64,000 nucleotides of DNA, taken from positions 41,638,791-41,702,790 of the forward strand of contig OY294044.1 of assembly GCA_958510825.1 (NCBI GenBank). Reading direction: 5' to 3'. Position numbers and translations under genes: made by a program. Shown one piece after another: positions 32,670 through 45,290 of this stretch (its first letter is position 1; the number at the start of each line of letters is the position of its first letter). The notes beneath the pieces are model-generated. The model was not told where the DNA came from and searched no databases. It worked only from the letters and a program-made list of their open reading frames with translations. Source of the DNA: Brachypterus glaber. Taxonomy: Eukaryota; Arthropoda; Insecta; Coleoptera; Kateretidae.

Positions 32670-33840
32670 TAAAACTCTCAGTACAGGAATAGTTCCAAGT
32701 CAATGGAAACAATCTATAGTGGTTCCCATTTACAAAGCTGTCGATCCTTCTAATTCCAATAATTACAGACCCATTTCTCTTATAAGTAATTTTGCGAAGA
32801 GTTTTGAGCACTGTATCAAAAGCAGATTCATTCGATGTTTTATTAAACACAAAATTCTTTCCCCCAGACACTTTGGCTTTAGACAAAAATTAAGTACTGA
32901 GGATGCAATTGTGGACATGTTTTCTAATATTATGGAAAACTTAAACCTTGATCAAAAGTGTATAGCCATATTTCTTGTCCTTGCTAAAGCTTTTGATACA
33001 GTGTCTCATAAAATTTTGCTTAAAAGATTATATGATGTTGGGATTAAAGGGGTTGCTTACACTTTAATAAGGAGTTAGTAGTAGTAAATTTTTCGGTTGG
33101 CCAAAGCCGGGCAACTTTTCTGGCCCTTTTTAATGAGTTATTTATTACATAGGTTACAATGGGTAAGAATTGGAAATAATTATAGTTTCTACTGCAAGAT
33201 CACAATGGGTGTACTGCGAGATAACATTGAGTGTACCGCAAGGTAATCAACTCCTTATCTAGACCTATATATTTTGATGGGCATATGGTGTCATTTGCGG
33301 ACGATACATCCGTTGTATTTTCGGATGCAACTTGGCTTGACTTGCTACTTCAGCCTATAGTGGTGGTCAACCAGGTTTTAAAAATTTACAAAAAAAATTG
33401 TTTAAATTTTGTTATTTGTCAATGTCCAACAATTGATAAAACTAATAAAATTAAATATTTAGGATTCATGGTTGACCAACATTTGTGCTGGAATGAACAT
33501 GTAAATTATGTCACTAAAAAACTTGTTCCAAAATTTTATATTCTTTGTGAAATTATAAATAAAAATGAAACATTTCTTGTTTACAAATCTCTAGTCTATG
33601 CTTCTAATAATAATTATTTACACCTTACCCCTATATTAAATGATGTCTCGTATATCTAGGATCCTATCTCAGAATTATCTCAAAATAAAAATTATCTTTA
33701 ATTAATTATCTTAAATTAAGTTGTAATATTAAGTGATAAATATATGTTTTACCTATAATATGCACACAAGCCCGGCTTATCCATTTCTACATAAATTTTA
33801 TGTATATTTTATCATTTACTAATAAATATTATTATATTAT
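32670..33840 (+). pseudogene. CR1/Jockey-like LINE reverse transcriptase fragment
   Basis: Frame 32719-33078 reads IVPSQWKQSIVVPIYK, NNYRPISLISNFAKSFEHCI, FGFRQKLSTEDAI and AKAFDTVSHKILLKRL, the fingers and first palm motifs of RT. Its first catalytic Asp is replaced: VLAKAFD has Ala-Lys after VL where the family has D(L/V). After a stop and a damaged stretch (33080-33230) the frame at 33231-33659 has MVSFADDTSVVFSD, the FADD box, and KYLGFMVDQHLCWNEHV from the thumb. Both ends are truncated. A 3' untranslated part with 'cacaagcccggcttatcc' runs to about 33840. Not functional. Confidence 0.85.
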
Positions 33841-33841
33841 T

Positions 33842-34374
33842 TCCAAACAGTTTTTCACAAAAATTGAAATCGCTCACGAAGCCGATTTTAAATAAAGTTT
33901 TTTTTTCTTATTCTTTAAGTTTTTCCTGACATGACAATACTGACTTTTTTCTCTTACTTTGTTAATGGTCGTGATTATATTGAGTATCATGGTTAGTACC
34001 TATGCTATAGGGTGTCATAGAAAAAACGTATTGTGATAATAGGATGTTCAATTTTTGTCAAAAATTGTTTGGAAATGTCCGAAAAACAACCTAAAATCAA
34101 AAAATTCGGGGTTGTTTGATTTTCCATTTAACTTTGTTTAAGGCACACCGCACAGTGGAATTTTCGGACCGAAAAGTGGTCACGGCCTTATAACTTTTTT
34201 GTTAGTTTTTTTATGAAAATTATACACAGTTTTCCCAGATATTTAGTGAAGGGATTACCTAAATAATTATAAAAAATAATTACAGTGACGTTCGTTAATA
34301 CATAACAAATCCAAGAGTAGCCTATTTTTTAGACAAAAAATTTATATTATTAAGTATTTCGGCTTAAGTTTTCT
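33842..34374. other. AT-rich stretch, one inverted-repeat arm, no gene
   Basis: It holds the right arm of the inverted repeat paired with 32268-32337. Otherwise nothing is seen. Confidence 0.4.
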
Positions 34375-34378
34375 TTAA

Positions 34379-34661
34379 CCCTTACCCTCCAGGGTGTCAC
34401 AATTGTGACTTTACTTCTTTATTTTTTCTTTGGGGCAATATTAATCCAAAATACTTTTATAGACTTTCTATGTCTACAAACAAATTCAATTCAGTATAAT
34501 ACAGCTCTTCTGAAACTCGAAGGAAACAAAAATTGGAGCAAAAACTAAAAAAAAATTGGTTTATTTTTTATTTTATTTTTCTTCTTTTTAGGCATAGCAA
34601 ATATAAAAAAACACAATTAAATCAAAAAATTTTCATTAGTTAAGTCTCGGGAGGGTAAGAG
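34379..34661. mobile_element. piggyBac-like MITE, 283 bp
   Basis: TTAA lies on both sides (34375-34378 and 34662-34665). The ends are inverted repeats, CYCTTACCCTCC. Close to the left end is the palindrome GTCACAATTGTGAC. The family differs from the MITE at 19058. No coding capacity. Confidence 0.75.
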
Positions 34662-34665
34662 TTAA

Positions 34666-35450
34666 ATTTATAATAAAATAAATAAAATAATTTTTTACAA
34701 TCAGTAGCGTCGCCAGAGGGAGTCATAGGATAAAGAAAAAATATTTATTTAAAGGGTTTTTTTTATTTAATTAGTAAACATCTTTAGATAATTCGACTGT
34801 TTTTTTTGTGTTTACACTTTTTACTTGAAATATATGGGACAGACAAAATTAAAAGTCTGTGTATAATATCTTCATCTTCAAATTAGATTTTGAAGTACCG
34901 GATTCACTTTCTCTTCAAGTTGATGCCTGTGATTTTTCTAAAGCGAGGATAGAAATTTTGTTTAACATGTTTTTTAACTGTTTTAGAAGCTTCGTCATTT
35001 GACCTATTTTATGTTTTATAAACCCGAAAATTTATCCTGCGCCGCATTTCCTTTGTATCATTTGACATTTAAAAAAAAAAGATGAATATTTTAGACAATT
35101 TACAATTTTGGTGAATGCGCTGCATGTTAAATTGTGTATTGGGGAACAAGCTCTAAATAACCCCGGTAGTAAAAAAAAACTGTTAAAAAATTGACCGCCA
35201 AAGGTATTCTTCGTGTAATAAAAATTAAATATTGTTCTTTGGACACATGACAAAATTACGAGTGCTGGCTGTGAAAACACATTATGTTATAACTGCTATG
35301 CTGTCCAAGATATAAAGTATATATTATAATGTACAGTTTATATCTCATGAGGACGGATAAAATTTATTTAGTGTGTATTTTTAGATAACTCGATCAATAT
35401 ACTTCTAGAATATAAAACTTATTAAATATTGCTCAAGATGTGAGCTCCTG
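34666..35450. other. AT-rich stretch without a recognisable gene
   Basis: No convincing ORF. The 82-residue minus-strand frame at 35032-35280 has no recognisable motif and no support. Confidence 0.4.
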
Positions 35451-35452
35451 TA

Positions 35453-35953
35453 TACTGCCCTGCTAAGACAATTTGTCCTATCTGCAAATTAGTTGTTTTG
35501 TTATAAGGCCAGTTTTATTGTTTTTGTTTGCACTTTTTGAAAATATATTTAAATAAATATGGCCTTGAATACTGCTTTATTTTAAATAAAAAATACGTGA
35601 TTTTCTTTGAAAAAGAAAATATTTTTTTGTCAGCAAAGAAAAATACTAAATGCATTTGTCCTATCTGAGAAAGTTAGGACAAAATGATCCAAAAAGTCTA
35701 ATAAAATTACTAACATCTGTAAAGTTAGTCCTAGTCCTGAATTATTCGCCTAGTAAAGACTAGTTAGGACAATTTTATTTAGAAACATTAAACATTTTCC
35801 ACAAAGGACAAACATCAGGCTAATTTTCAGGATTTGGGTTTTAGATAGGACGTTTATTTTTAGTAGGCCCATGGGGCTAGTGTAATGCAATACAATGGTG
35901 TGTTTATCTCAAAAAGTGAATTTTCATAAATAGGACGTCTTAGCATGGCAGTA
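35453..35953. mobile_element. MITE with TA target, about 500 bp
   Basis: The ends are inverted repeats, consensus TACTGCCMTGCTAAGAC, flanked by TA on both sides (35451-35452 and 35954-35955). The box 'ttgtcctatctg' or its complement 'aggacaa' recurs inside (35475, 35660, 35690, 35765). No ORF. Confidence 0.7.
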
Positions 35954-35959
35954 TACAAG

Positions 35960-36960
35960 GGACAATTACAAAATGAGAATTAAAAGGCCACAGAAATTTT
36001 TGTTTTTCGATTTTCTTTTTTAACGTGTTTATCTAAATTAAAATTTGGTAATCCTCGCCGACTTGATCTTAAGGTTTTGCAAATTCGAAAACAATAACAA
36101 CAAAAAAGAGCTTCAAAAATACATTTAATTTGTCCTTTTTACTTAACTGCTATTTGTTAGAAGTTATTTTACTTTATTTCATTCATAATTTTTTTTACAA
36201 ACTTACGGAAAGTAGCATTTTTTCGCACGAGTTTGCGTTAGGATAGTTTAACTTTTTAGACATAGTGTGGAAAAGTAGTGCGGAATTTTTATAATTTTCC
36301 GCACTAGTGCGAAAATGTAAAATTAATAAAAAAATCTGGTATTGCTCAGATAGGTACCAGATTTTTTTTATTGCCGTCTATATTTTTGTGTTAATTATAA
36401 TTAATAATTATTAATAATTATAATTAACGACGAAGTAATGTATTTAAGATACAGAGAAAATGTTATGGTTAAAATTTTGCTTAACTTCGGGTAGAGTAAA
36501 GCTAGAATTAACTATTTTAAAAATACAGTGTTCCTGAGAGTCGTCAATTTCAACAATACAATAATAATAATAATTCATGACATTGTGATGCTATTTAATT
36601 TAGGGCCACTTTATCTAGCGGTGTAAGCCGATAAAAATAAAACGTTACGATAAACATGATTAAGCAAACTAATTAAACTAATAAATATTGTTGCAAATAA
36701 CTGTTTAGTTTTTCTGTATAGTTTTTAATATGAAAATAAAATTAACTTTGTGTGCCTTACTTTTTGCATGCTTGTAGAAAAAATGTGTTCATAATACTTG
36801 CGGTAGTATCCTTTCCGCACTTGACTGCTTGACTGAACTCCGTTTTGTGTCGTTCAATCAACTGCAGTCGCGTACTGAAAAGGAAACTTTCGCACTTGTT
36901 AGGAAAATAAAGAATGATAATATTTTTACACTAATCATTGTGGGCAAAATGTCATATTGC
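35960..36960. other. AT-rich stretch with short palindromes, no gene
   Basis: A near-perfect AT palindrome lies at 36388-36427, and a 'tttccgcactagtgcgaaa' palindrome near 36298. Related 'ttccgcac' and 'ttcgcac' boxes are at 36810 and 36888. No ORF. Confidence 0.45.
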
Positions 36961-36961
36961 A

Positions 36962-37034
36962 ATTGGTGTACGTCATTAAGGTAAAGTAAATAAAACCAAT
37001 ATTGGTTTTATTTACCTTGATGACGTGAACCAAT
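36962..37034. repeat. Near-perfect palindrome, arms about 35 bp
   Basis: 36962-37000 is followed directly by its reverse complement at 37001-37034, with a 3-base bulge and a few mismatches; the centre is AATATT. It could form a cruciform or be a head-to-head junction. Confidence 0.85.
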
Positions 37035-37325
37035 GTAGTTCGCAAGGGCGCGAATTACTTCGCAGACGCTAAAAATAAATTAAAGAACATAAAACCACTT
37101 ACTTTATTAAATAATTATAAAACATACAATCACAAAAAATACACTGAGAGCTCGTTACCGTAGTAAATATTAAACGCTTTTTCTTATATGGAACCCCACG
37201 AAAGTTTAGTTAACATTCACTGCTTGTTACAATTACCAGAACTATAACAACTAAGTATTACTTAATTTTAAAAAACAAATATATTTTTTTTGCAACAAAT
37301 TTGTAAACAAGCCTTTTTAAACGCT

Positions 37326-37464
37326 TGTTTACTAACCAACGAACTAATAACTCTGTTCTCTAGAATAGGCATTTCATTTGTAAAAACTGACATAAACGTA
37401 GCCAACAGTAACGGTATGCGTATTCTAGAAAGAAAAGTTATTAGTTCGTTGTTACTAACTAAAA
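37326..37464. repeat. Foldback repeat, arms about 40 bp
   Basis: 'gaactaataactctgttctc' at 37338 is inverted at about 37420-37460 ('gttattagttcgttg'). About 45 bases lie between the arms. The two overlapping short ORFs (37290-37744) have no recognisable motif. Confidence 0.7.
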
Positions 37465-37799
37465 TATGTCGCCCATTTTAAAAATAGTAGGAAAATGTTA
37501 CATCTTTGACTTCCAATTTTTTCCTATTTATTTCTTAGCTTTAATTTGTGGGGCAACAGAGCAAATAACTAAAGATTATATAAAAGTTGGCATTAAAATT
37601 ATTGAATTCGTTGGATTAATTTGCATAATATGCAAATATTATTTGCGGAGTATTATTACCAAACACTCTAAATGCGCAAGGGATATTAAGCAAAGAATAG
37701 TACAAGGAAATGCATCTTTCAATTTGAAGAAAAATGCACTATGATCATCAAAAATAAATATAATAAAAGAAAAAGGCTCTTAAAAACCGTATGAAGTAC

Positions 37800-38185
37800 A
37801 ACTCCGTACAATTTTGAAACTTGGACTTTAGGAACGGCAGATAGAAAATATAAAGTCCTTTAAAATATGGTATTATAGAAGGATCTTAAAGATAAAAGGG
37901 TCATATAGAGTTACCTACGAAAGCGTATTGGAGAGACTTGGAAAAGGCGTGTCTTCTGGAAAGAAGTAGTTAGGAGAATAGATATTTCTGACGAATGCAA
38001 AAATGTAAATATTTATTGGCATTAAATAAATTTTTGACTCTTGATTCTTGATTCTTATATCAAATCGTTGGTCACACACTAAGACATATCTAAAAATATT
38101 CCGGAAAGCAAGCTAAGAGAAATAAGACGGGTGGGCAGTCCGAGAATGAAAAACTGCTTAAGAATAATTAAGAATATAGGGTGTA
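37800..38185 (+). pseudogene. Degenerate RTE-like LINE C-terminal fragment
   Basis: Frames read FKIWYYRRILKI and RVTYESVLERLGK, then after an AT-rich insertion (about 37995-38060, with repeated 'ttgattc') ESKLREIRRVGSPRMKNCL. These resemble the end of RTE-type LINE proteins (W-YRRMLKI, EEVLRR, RGRPR). It is short and broken, so the call is tentative. Confidence 0.4.
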
Positions 38186-38647
38186 AAATTTAAGGAAAAT
38201 TAAATAATTATTATAATTATTATTATAATTATAATTATAATTATCTAGGGTCGAATGGAGAGCTGCTTTAAACCAGTCTTGTCATTAATAACTTTATATT
38301 GAAAGGTATGATCTAAACTTTATAAGTTTATAAATGTTTTATAGAACAGACTTTCCAATGTCAATTTTGGCTGCACTCTTTAGGTATTATAACAAAGTAA
38401 AAATTTTAAGCCATTTGAAATAATATAATATATATTATATCACATGCTCAAGACATATTTTCATCCAAAAGCTAGTAAAAAAGAAAAGAAAAAAAAAAAC
38501 AAAAACAATTTTTTTAAATATATTTTTTTGCACGAACAAGACTAAAACTTAATTTTACGCTTTCATTTGCTGGACTAAACTTGCCGTTTTTCTCACTAGG
38601 ACAATTAGGGCAACCTTGATAATATTAAAATAATATACATACCTAGT

Positions 38648-39629
38648 CTGCCCTCCTAAAGAGGAACGCGGCATGTACACCTGACACATACGGTTTTCTA
38701 GCTTAGTATTATTTTACTACGGAGAATAACCGTATGTACCAATCCTAAGGAAATCTGCGGTAAGTGCATCGAAGATGTTACTTGCAGCGTACTTTCTATG
38801 TGAAATTTAGTTTTGAAAAGAGAAACAGGATAAAGCAAATAAAAAAAAGAAATAAAAAAATATATTCTTTAATATTATGCTACTATTGTTTAATACCATT
38901 GTTACTACTACTTAATAGTATAGGTACTACTATAGTATCTACTAGTAGATCTGTTTAAATATAAGTAAAACAAATATAATATAAAAACTGCTGCTAACAA
39001 AATAATACTTTCCCTTATAGACTAGGTTTATTCAAATCGAAAACGAAAAAAAAAGTTAAAAAAAATTTAAAAAATTGTAAAAACAATTGAAAAAATTGAA
39101 AAAAAAAAAATTAAAAAAATTAAGAAAAATTCGTTTTTCAAAAAAAGATCTTTTTAAAAAAATATATTTTTTAATTTTTTTTTGAAGATTATTTTTTTTT
39201 TAAAGTATTTGGGAAAATGCAATATACCATTTACTGTCAATAGTATATAATGGAATTCGTAGCACTACATATCTTTACGAATTGTATAATATAAGGTATC
39301 AAAAATTTATATTATTACAGAAAATCATAAAAATATTTGATGTTAAAATATATTTCAAAAATTCACACGCACAAAATAATTATACTTTCAATTAAATTTT
39401 ATTTGAAATATAGATACCACAAATTAACAGATTTTTTAAATACCAAAAAGCATAAATATTGTTAGTTTAGATATTATTTCGTTTATTAAAAAATTCTTCT
39501 TCTTCTTCGGTGTACTTACCGCAGATTTCCTTAGGATTGGTACTTACCGTTATTCTCTGTAGAAAAATAATACTAAGCTCGAAAACCGTATGTCAGGTGT
39601 ACATGTCGCGTTCCTCTTTAGGAGGGCAG
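38648..39629. repeat. Inverted pair of a ~118-bp repeat
   Basis: 38648-38765 (CTGCCCTCCTAAAG at its outer edge) is inverted at 39513-39629. The 745 bases between are AT-rich with A/T runs like those at 1605-1740. This could be a foldback element or two inverted insertions. No clear target duplication. Confidence 0.7.
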
Positions 39630-40118
39630 TACTATGTGCTTTACTGTTACAAAAATTAGGTTTGATGATGTCTTGTAATGAATAAGCGATTCAAACGAAT
39701 TTATTTGATTTTAACAAAGAAAACCTTTAAAAATAACATGGTTTAAATAACTTAAACTTTATCGTCTTCGTCCAGTTTTTCGATGTCGTATTTGGGGTCT
39801 AAAAATGACCAAAACCTATCAGATGAAGTTGGGCATAGACCGAAATTTTTTACTAACAATTATTATTTGGACTTTCCTTCATCACGCTTGAATATTCTTT
39901 TTTTTAAATTGAAAATTGTCAGTATATGTCAATGTCTAAGTACATATTTTTTTAATAATTTTTAAATTCAAAATTTGATGTAAATTATATTGGAAAACTT
40001 GGAAATGGATGGTCGGCGTAAAACAGAAGGAAAGAGGCATGCGTGAAAATGAAGAGAAGGCGGGACGAAAGGAGTAAAACTTTTTGTAAACACATTTTTG
40101 GAAGATGTATCAAAATTA

Positions 40119-40187
40119 ATGGAGAGCCCCTAGCACAAGCCAAAACTTATTTGGGGCTCTCCACGACTGTAATATTCCCTAAATAAA

Positions 40188-40218
<31 letters not shown>

Positions 40219-40224
40219 AATAAT
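40119..40224 (+). mobile_element. LINE 3' end with hairpin and (AAT)n tail
   Basis: GGAGAGCCCC and GGGGCTCTCC flank 'tagcacaagcc', followed by a run of AAT triplets. It is the same type as 32572-32669 but with a different tail. No coding sequence. Confidence 0.7.
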
Positions 40225-40554
40225 GCTTTGTAAGACAGTGGCGTACTTTGTTTCCAACCAGCGCAAAAAAAATCACATTTCATACTTGCATTTGGTCAAA
40301 TGCTTAAAAACACATTGTTTTAAAGATATTAATAAATATATAAAAAATATGGAGTCCGGGCAAATCCAATTAAACCTATTTTTTTACATGTTTTTTAATG
40401 AAAAAAAAATCAAAACGTTATGGTGCTTTTGAGTGCTTGGGAATATATTGTACATTAAATTGTATGTTAATACGTACCTTAAAACCTTTCACTAGTGGCA
40501 CTTTCGGCAAATGACGGTAACACTGAAAAAAAATCCTCGAAAAAAAAAATTTTT

Positions 40555-40875
40555 TTTTTAGATATTTTGAAAATAATGGTTTATAATTTTGCCAATTTAG
40601 TTAGATCAACAATTAAAATTAAAAAAAATAATAAAGCTTATTTTAATGTATTATTTTTAATCAAAATTATTTGTTATACAACAAAGCTTTTCCGTTAAAT
40701 TCCCTAATTTTTTTTTTTTTATTTTTTGAAAATAATTATTTATAATTTTACCAATTTAGTTAGATCAACCATTAAAATTTAAAAACTAATAAAAATTATT
40801 TCAATTTATTGTTTTTAGTCAAAATTGTTTGTTATGTAACAAAGCTTTCCCGTTAAATTCCCCAATTTTTTTTTT
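40555..40875. repeat. Two direct copies of a ~160-bp AT-rich repeat
   Basis: 'ttttgaaaataat', 'ccaatttagttagatcaac' and 'cccgttaaattcccc' style blocks occur at 40563-40712 and again at 40725-40873. The ORF across the first copy is not supported as a gene. Confidence 0.75.
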
Positions 40876-40903
40876 TGAAAAATCTAATTGTATGTGATGG
40901 ATT

Positions 40904-43006
40904 GACTTTTCAAGATTTTTTTTCCTGACGTGACTATTTTTAAAAATTGAAAGTATATTTTTGAAATGTCCTTGAACTTAAAAAAAAATATATAAATTTA
41001 TTTCATGGTCTACTTTTATAACATAACCTTGAAAATTCAATTTTTTTGAAATTGGCTATATTGAGGCTCAAAAAAGTCGATGTTTATATCTTTCGATTTT
41101 TTTCATTTTTTGCAACAAAGATACTTTATATTTTCTACTTTATTGCTATATAATTTTGGTGGTGGTAATTTTGGTGTTTTTTTTTTCTTATTTGCGTCAG
41201 ATACAACGACAAATACCTATTTCTCAATACACGTTTTTAAGAAGTTAAGCTAACTTTTTAAAATATTTATGACTTCTAATTGTGTTTAAAGTCACAAAGT
41301 CCTTGAAAACTCTAACTTTGTTATATAACTTTAAGACATTTCATGGCACACTCGAAGTATATTGTATTTTTTAGATACCTTGATAATACCTTTGGGGTTT
41401 GGTAGTGTTAGTTAATGTGTAGGCCAAAAATTTCCCATTAGGCAATACTGGGCAATTGCCTAGGTAGGCAAATTTAAAAAAATATAAATAAAACTGAAAG
41501 TTGCCATGAGTATGAGTGCAGTGTGGATTATACCTGATCTTTATTTTGGTCATTGTTGACGACTTTTTTTGTATTTTTAGCTAAAAGCTTACAGGACCCT
41601 ATTACTAAACGGATCCTTCCACGCCATTTGTTTAGTTTTGGCTATCCCCGGACAGCAATTTTCCTATTTTAAAGCCATTTTAGGGCCTTTTTTTATCATT
41701 TTGCAGGCCGAGCCTTATGAATCCAGTCCGCTCCTGATCCACATACTGTGGTTTTAGCTACACACGCGTAGGCACAGCAGTATAGCCATTTAAAATGCAG
41801 ATTTGAGTTAAATGGGTTTAAAAATAAAAATAAAAAAATTGCCATTGTTTTCATTAAAAAATTAAATATTTTAAATAAAATATTGTCTGTTACAGCTTAG
41901 GGCATTATATTCACCTTCAAGTAAATTAACCTACTTGGTAGCATAGCAAGCAGCTTACAAAGCAGCATTCGGCGTTTATCCTAGCGGTAACGTTAACAGA
42001 GACTTTACTTTTATGTGAATATAATAGCCCTAAGTAGATAATAGAGAATATTTTATTTAAAATATATAATTTTTTTATGAAAATAATAGCGATGTTTTTT
42101 TATTTTTATTTTTAAACCCATTTAACTCAAATCTGCATTTTAAATGCGCGGACTGGCTTCATGAGGCCCGGCCGGCAAAATGGTAAAAAGGGCCTAAAAG
42201 TGCTTATAAATAGGAAAATTTCGGTCCAGGGATAGCCAAAACTGAACAAATCGCGTGGAAGACCCATTTAGTGGTAGGGTCCGGTCGGATTTTAGCTAAA
42301 AATACAAAAAAAAGTCGTTCACAACACTCATGCGCAAACTGAAAAAGTTAATGACCAAAATAAAGAACCGGTATAATTCACACTGCACTCATACTCATGA
42401 AAACTTTTAGTTTTATTTATATTTTTTAAAATTTGCCTACCTAGGCAATTTTTGGCCTACACATAAATTAATGCTCCTAAAACTAACACTACCAAACCCC
42501 AAAGGAGGCATTATCAAAGTATCTAAAAGTATCTAAAAAATACAATATATTTCGAGTGTGCCATGAAATGTTATATAACAAAGTTAGAGTTTTCAAAGGA
42601 CATTGTGACTTTAAACATAATTAGAAGTCATAAATATTTTTAAAAAAATTTGTTCTGAAAAACTTGTATTGAAAAATACGTATTTGTCGTTTATATATGA
42701 GGTTGTATCTAACGAAAAAAAAAAAAAAACTAACACATCACCAAATTTACATAGCAAAAAAGTAGAAAGTATAAAGTATCTTTGCAAAAAATGAAAAAAC
42801 TCGAAAGATTTAAACATCGACATTTTTAAGCCTCAATAGCCAATTTAAAAAAAAAATAATTTTTAAGGTTATGTTTCGCATAACCCATGAAATAAATTCA
42901 TATTTTTTAAAGAAGTATTGTTGTTCAAGATCATTTTAAAAATATACTCTATATACTCTATATTTTTAAAAATAGTCACATGTAAGCAAAAAAAAATCTT
43001 GAAAGT
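40904..43006. repeat. Giant palindromic foldback element, 2.1 kb
   Basis: The left arm (40904 to about 41850) is found inverted in the right arm (about 42075 to 43006), centred near 41955. The outermost bases are GACTTTTCAAGATTTTTTTT and its complement. The arms are diverged by scattered changes and small indels; about 45 bases near 41750 lack a partner. A non-palindromic core of about 150-200 bases (41880-42040) remains. The short ORFs on both strands mirror each other. No transposase is seen. Confidence 0.88.
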
Positions 43007-43432
43007 CATTTTTTTACATTTTGTACTCTATATCGAGGAGCCTTGGAAAAATAACAAATTAAAATAAAAGAAAGTTTTATGTAGACCAATAGAAAGCTTC
43101 TTGCTTCTTCTTTAAAACAAGACTAAAACAATTTGATACCTCAAATATTTTATTAGTTTTTTTAATTTAAAGGGGACAATGTTGTTAGTAAAATTTCCAT
43201 GTTTTCACAGACAAAAACTGGCGTAACTCTGACCCTATAATTTTTTGAAGAAAGATTTTTTTCATTCAAAAGTGCATCTATTTCGGTGCCAAATAAAAAA
43301 AAATCGGAAGTGCCTCTATATAGGCGCCAAATTAAAAAAAAAAATGGAGACTATGAGCAAACAATTCGGGAAGCAGTTACTTTTAAATTATTATTACAAA
43401 AATAAATCAAATTTTTACAGCAATAAATCATG

Positions 43433-43741
43433 GCCAAAATACTAGATCTTCGACATCCACTGATAGCGTATCTACTCGTTTTTATAAGGCAGTTGGGCAA
43501 ATATCCTTTATGTTTTTTATACCCATACTGGTTAACGTCATACCTCAAGAATTAAAAAATAAATTACCGAAATATAAGTTTATAAGGGGCGTAAAAAGAT
43601 GGATACGTGAAAACAAGGGCTCTATTGAAAATATTCTACACTTATGAATATTTTTTCCCCTATATTTCTTTTCTTACATTAATTTAAACTCAAGTCTTAA
43701 GACTTATCCTGAGTAAATAATTATTTTCTGTTACTATGTAC

Positions 43742-43791
<50 letters not shown>

Positions 43792-44104
43792 TTATTATTA
43801 ATGTTATTTTTTACTGTATTTAACAATTTAAGTAGTTTTTCATATAAGGCATACCAAAATATTTTTATAATTTCTTAACTTTAGTGTATGTGTTTGTTTT
43901 TTATTACAGCTATTTTTTTATAATATTATAGGCGGAAAAATATAGGTACAAAATTTTTATTTATTTATTTGAATATTCCTTTATGGTGTGTATGTGTCTT
44001 TTATTTTTTTTCTCGAGTTTATTGTAACTGTTGTAACTGTAATATTTATGTATAACTGTACTCAAATATGTTCAATAAACTTATTATTATTATATTATTA
44101 TTAA
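43433..44104 (+). pseudogene. LINE 3' end: last coding stretch, 3' UTR and (TTA)n tail
   Basis: In one frame from 43433 to TGA near 43646 the reading ends with FIRGVKRWIRENKGSIENIL, preceded by VIPQELKNKLPKYK. This resembles the end of Jockey/CR1-type LINE proteins (LP.EL....FK..LK.WL). A long 3' UTR with a (TA)n run and TTCAATAAAC follows, then TTATTATTATT. It is strongly 5'-truncated. Confidence 0.55.
43745..43786. repeat. (TA)n microsatellite
   Basis: About 21 TA dinucleotides without interruption. Confidence 0.97.
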
Positions 44105-45182
44105 ACCGACTGGTTATTTTTGGTTGGACTTGCTTAAAATTAAAAACTATATTTTAAAAACGTGCTAAACAAGGAGGGCACAAAACATATGTTAAAGATA
44201 AAAAATAAACAGAATTTAATAAAATAGAAAAATTTTACCTTAGATTCCTAAATTTAAATTTTAATCATCTAATCGTCCATTAACACAAATATACACAGAT
44301 ATACACTAATATTTATTTCTAATGTTTACTCTTAACTCTACCTTAATATATAGGTAAATTAAATTGTTTTTATTTATTTCACATGAACAAAAAAAGTAGG
44401 CTGGTCAATAAAATTGAGTCTGTTGATAAAGAAAAAATATTATAAATGTTTATCTTATCTTAATAGTTAAGTAAACACTATTATATTCGCGAAAGGTTTA
44501 CGGAAAATTATCGGAAAATCGGCGGAAAAGCGCGTTTTCTCCAGCATCCAATGAGCGGACCGCGATGAGTAAAATCCACGCGTACACTGAGGACGTGCGA
44601 TACTGAAATGTTAAATATATTGCTCTTCAGTGTTAAGGGATTCTGCGCCAACCCTCTAAATGTTGAAAATGTATATTTAATAAAAACAATTTTTCTTCAT
44701 TATAATTTATATATATTTTAGGGGTAATATCAAGTGATACTAGATAAAAAAGACCAGTCCTAGAAAAAAAAATACCAGATAAGTCAGGAAAAGGACACTT
44801 TCTAATGATTAATTTTAATGTAATAAGTAAAAAAAAAATATATTATTAGATCGATTTCAAGAAGATTGGTACCATACACCATGGTGTATTAAAGATCGCT
44901 AAAAATCCCATCATATACATAACAGCAAATTTAACGCAGAAAATAAAAAAAATATATATTATAAAAAGGCAGAAAAGAACAGAAAACTTAAAAAAAAATC
45001 AGAACAACACGGACTTTCCGGAAAAAGACACGTATGGATCTCGGGATCCCGGACTTTCCTAAAAAAGTGTATTTTTCTAGAGCGGAATATTAATTATAAT
45101 TATTCATTAAATTCTAATGATTAAAATAACATTAATAAAGAAATACTATATTTTATAAAAATAATATTTAATATAATTATGT
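44105..45182. other. AT-rich stretch without a recognisable gene
   Basis: No ORF, no inverted ends. Two 'cggactttcc' boxes at 45008 and 45050 are the only pattern noted. Confidence 0.4.
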
Positions 45183-45290
45183 AGCTTGGTTCTAAAAGGG
45201 CCAATGTCACTTTGTCAAAATATATCATCAAAGTTGACGTGAAAACGCTGCTATTGACAAAGTGACATTGGCCCTTTTAGAACTAAGTTA
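45183..45290. mobile_element. Hairpin MITE, family GCTTGGTTC, copy 1
   Basis: The left arm begins GCTTGGTTCTAAAAGGGCC and runs 34 bases to 'tttgtca'; its inverse is at 45255-45289. The element is only about 108 bp. The second copy is at 46187-46432. Confidence 0.8.

Larger units (their letters stand above)
32268..34141. repeat. Pair of ~70-bp inverted repeats around LINE pieces
   Basis: 32268-32337 ('aacaaagttaaatggaaa' ... 'ttgattttaggttgtttt') is found inverted at about 34072-34141. They enclose a LINE tail and an RT fragment. They may be the ends of an older element into which the LINEs inserted; no target duplication is clear. Confidence 0.55.

Noticed and set aside
37290..37744. Two overlapping short plus-strand frames
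   Set aside because: They overlap a foldback repeat and show no recognisable motif.
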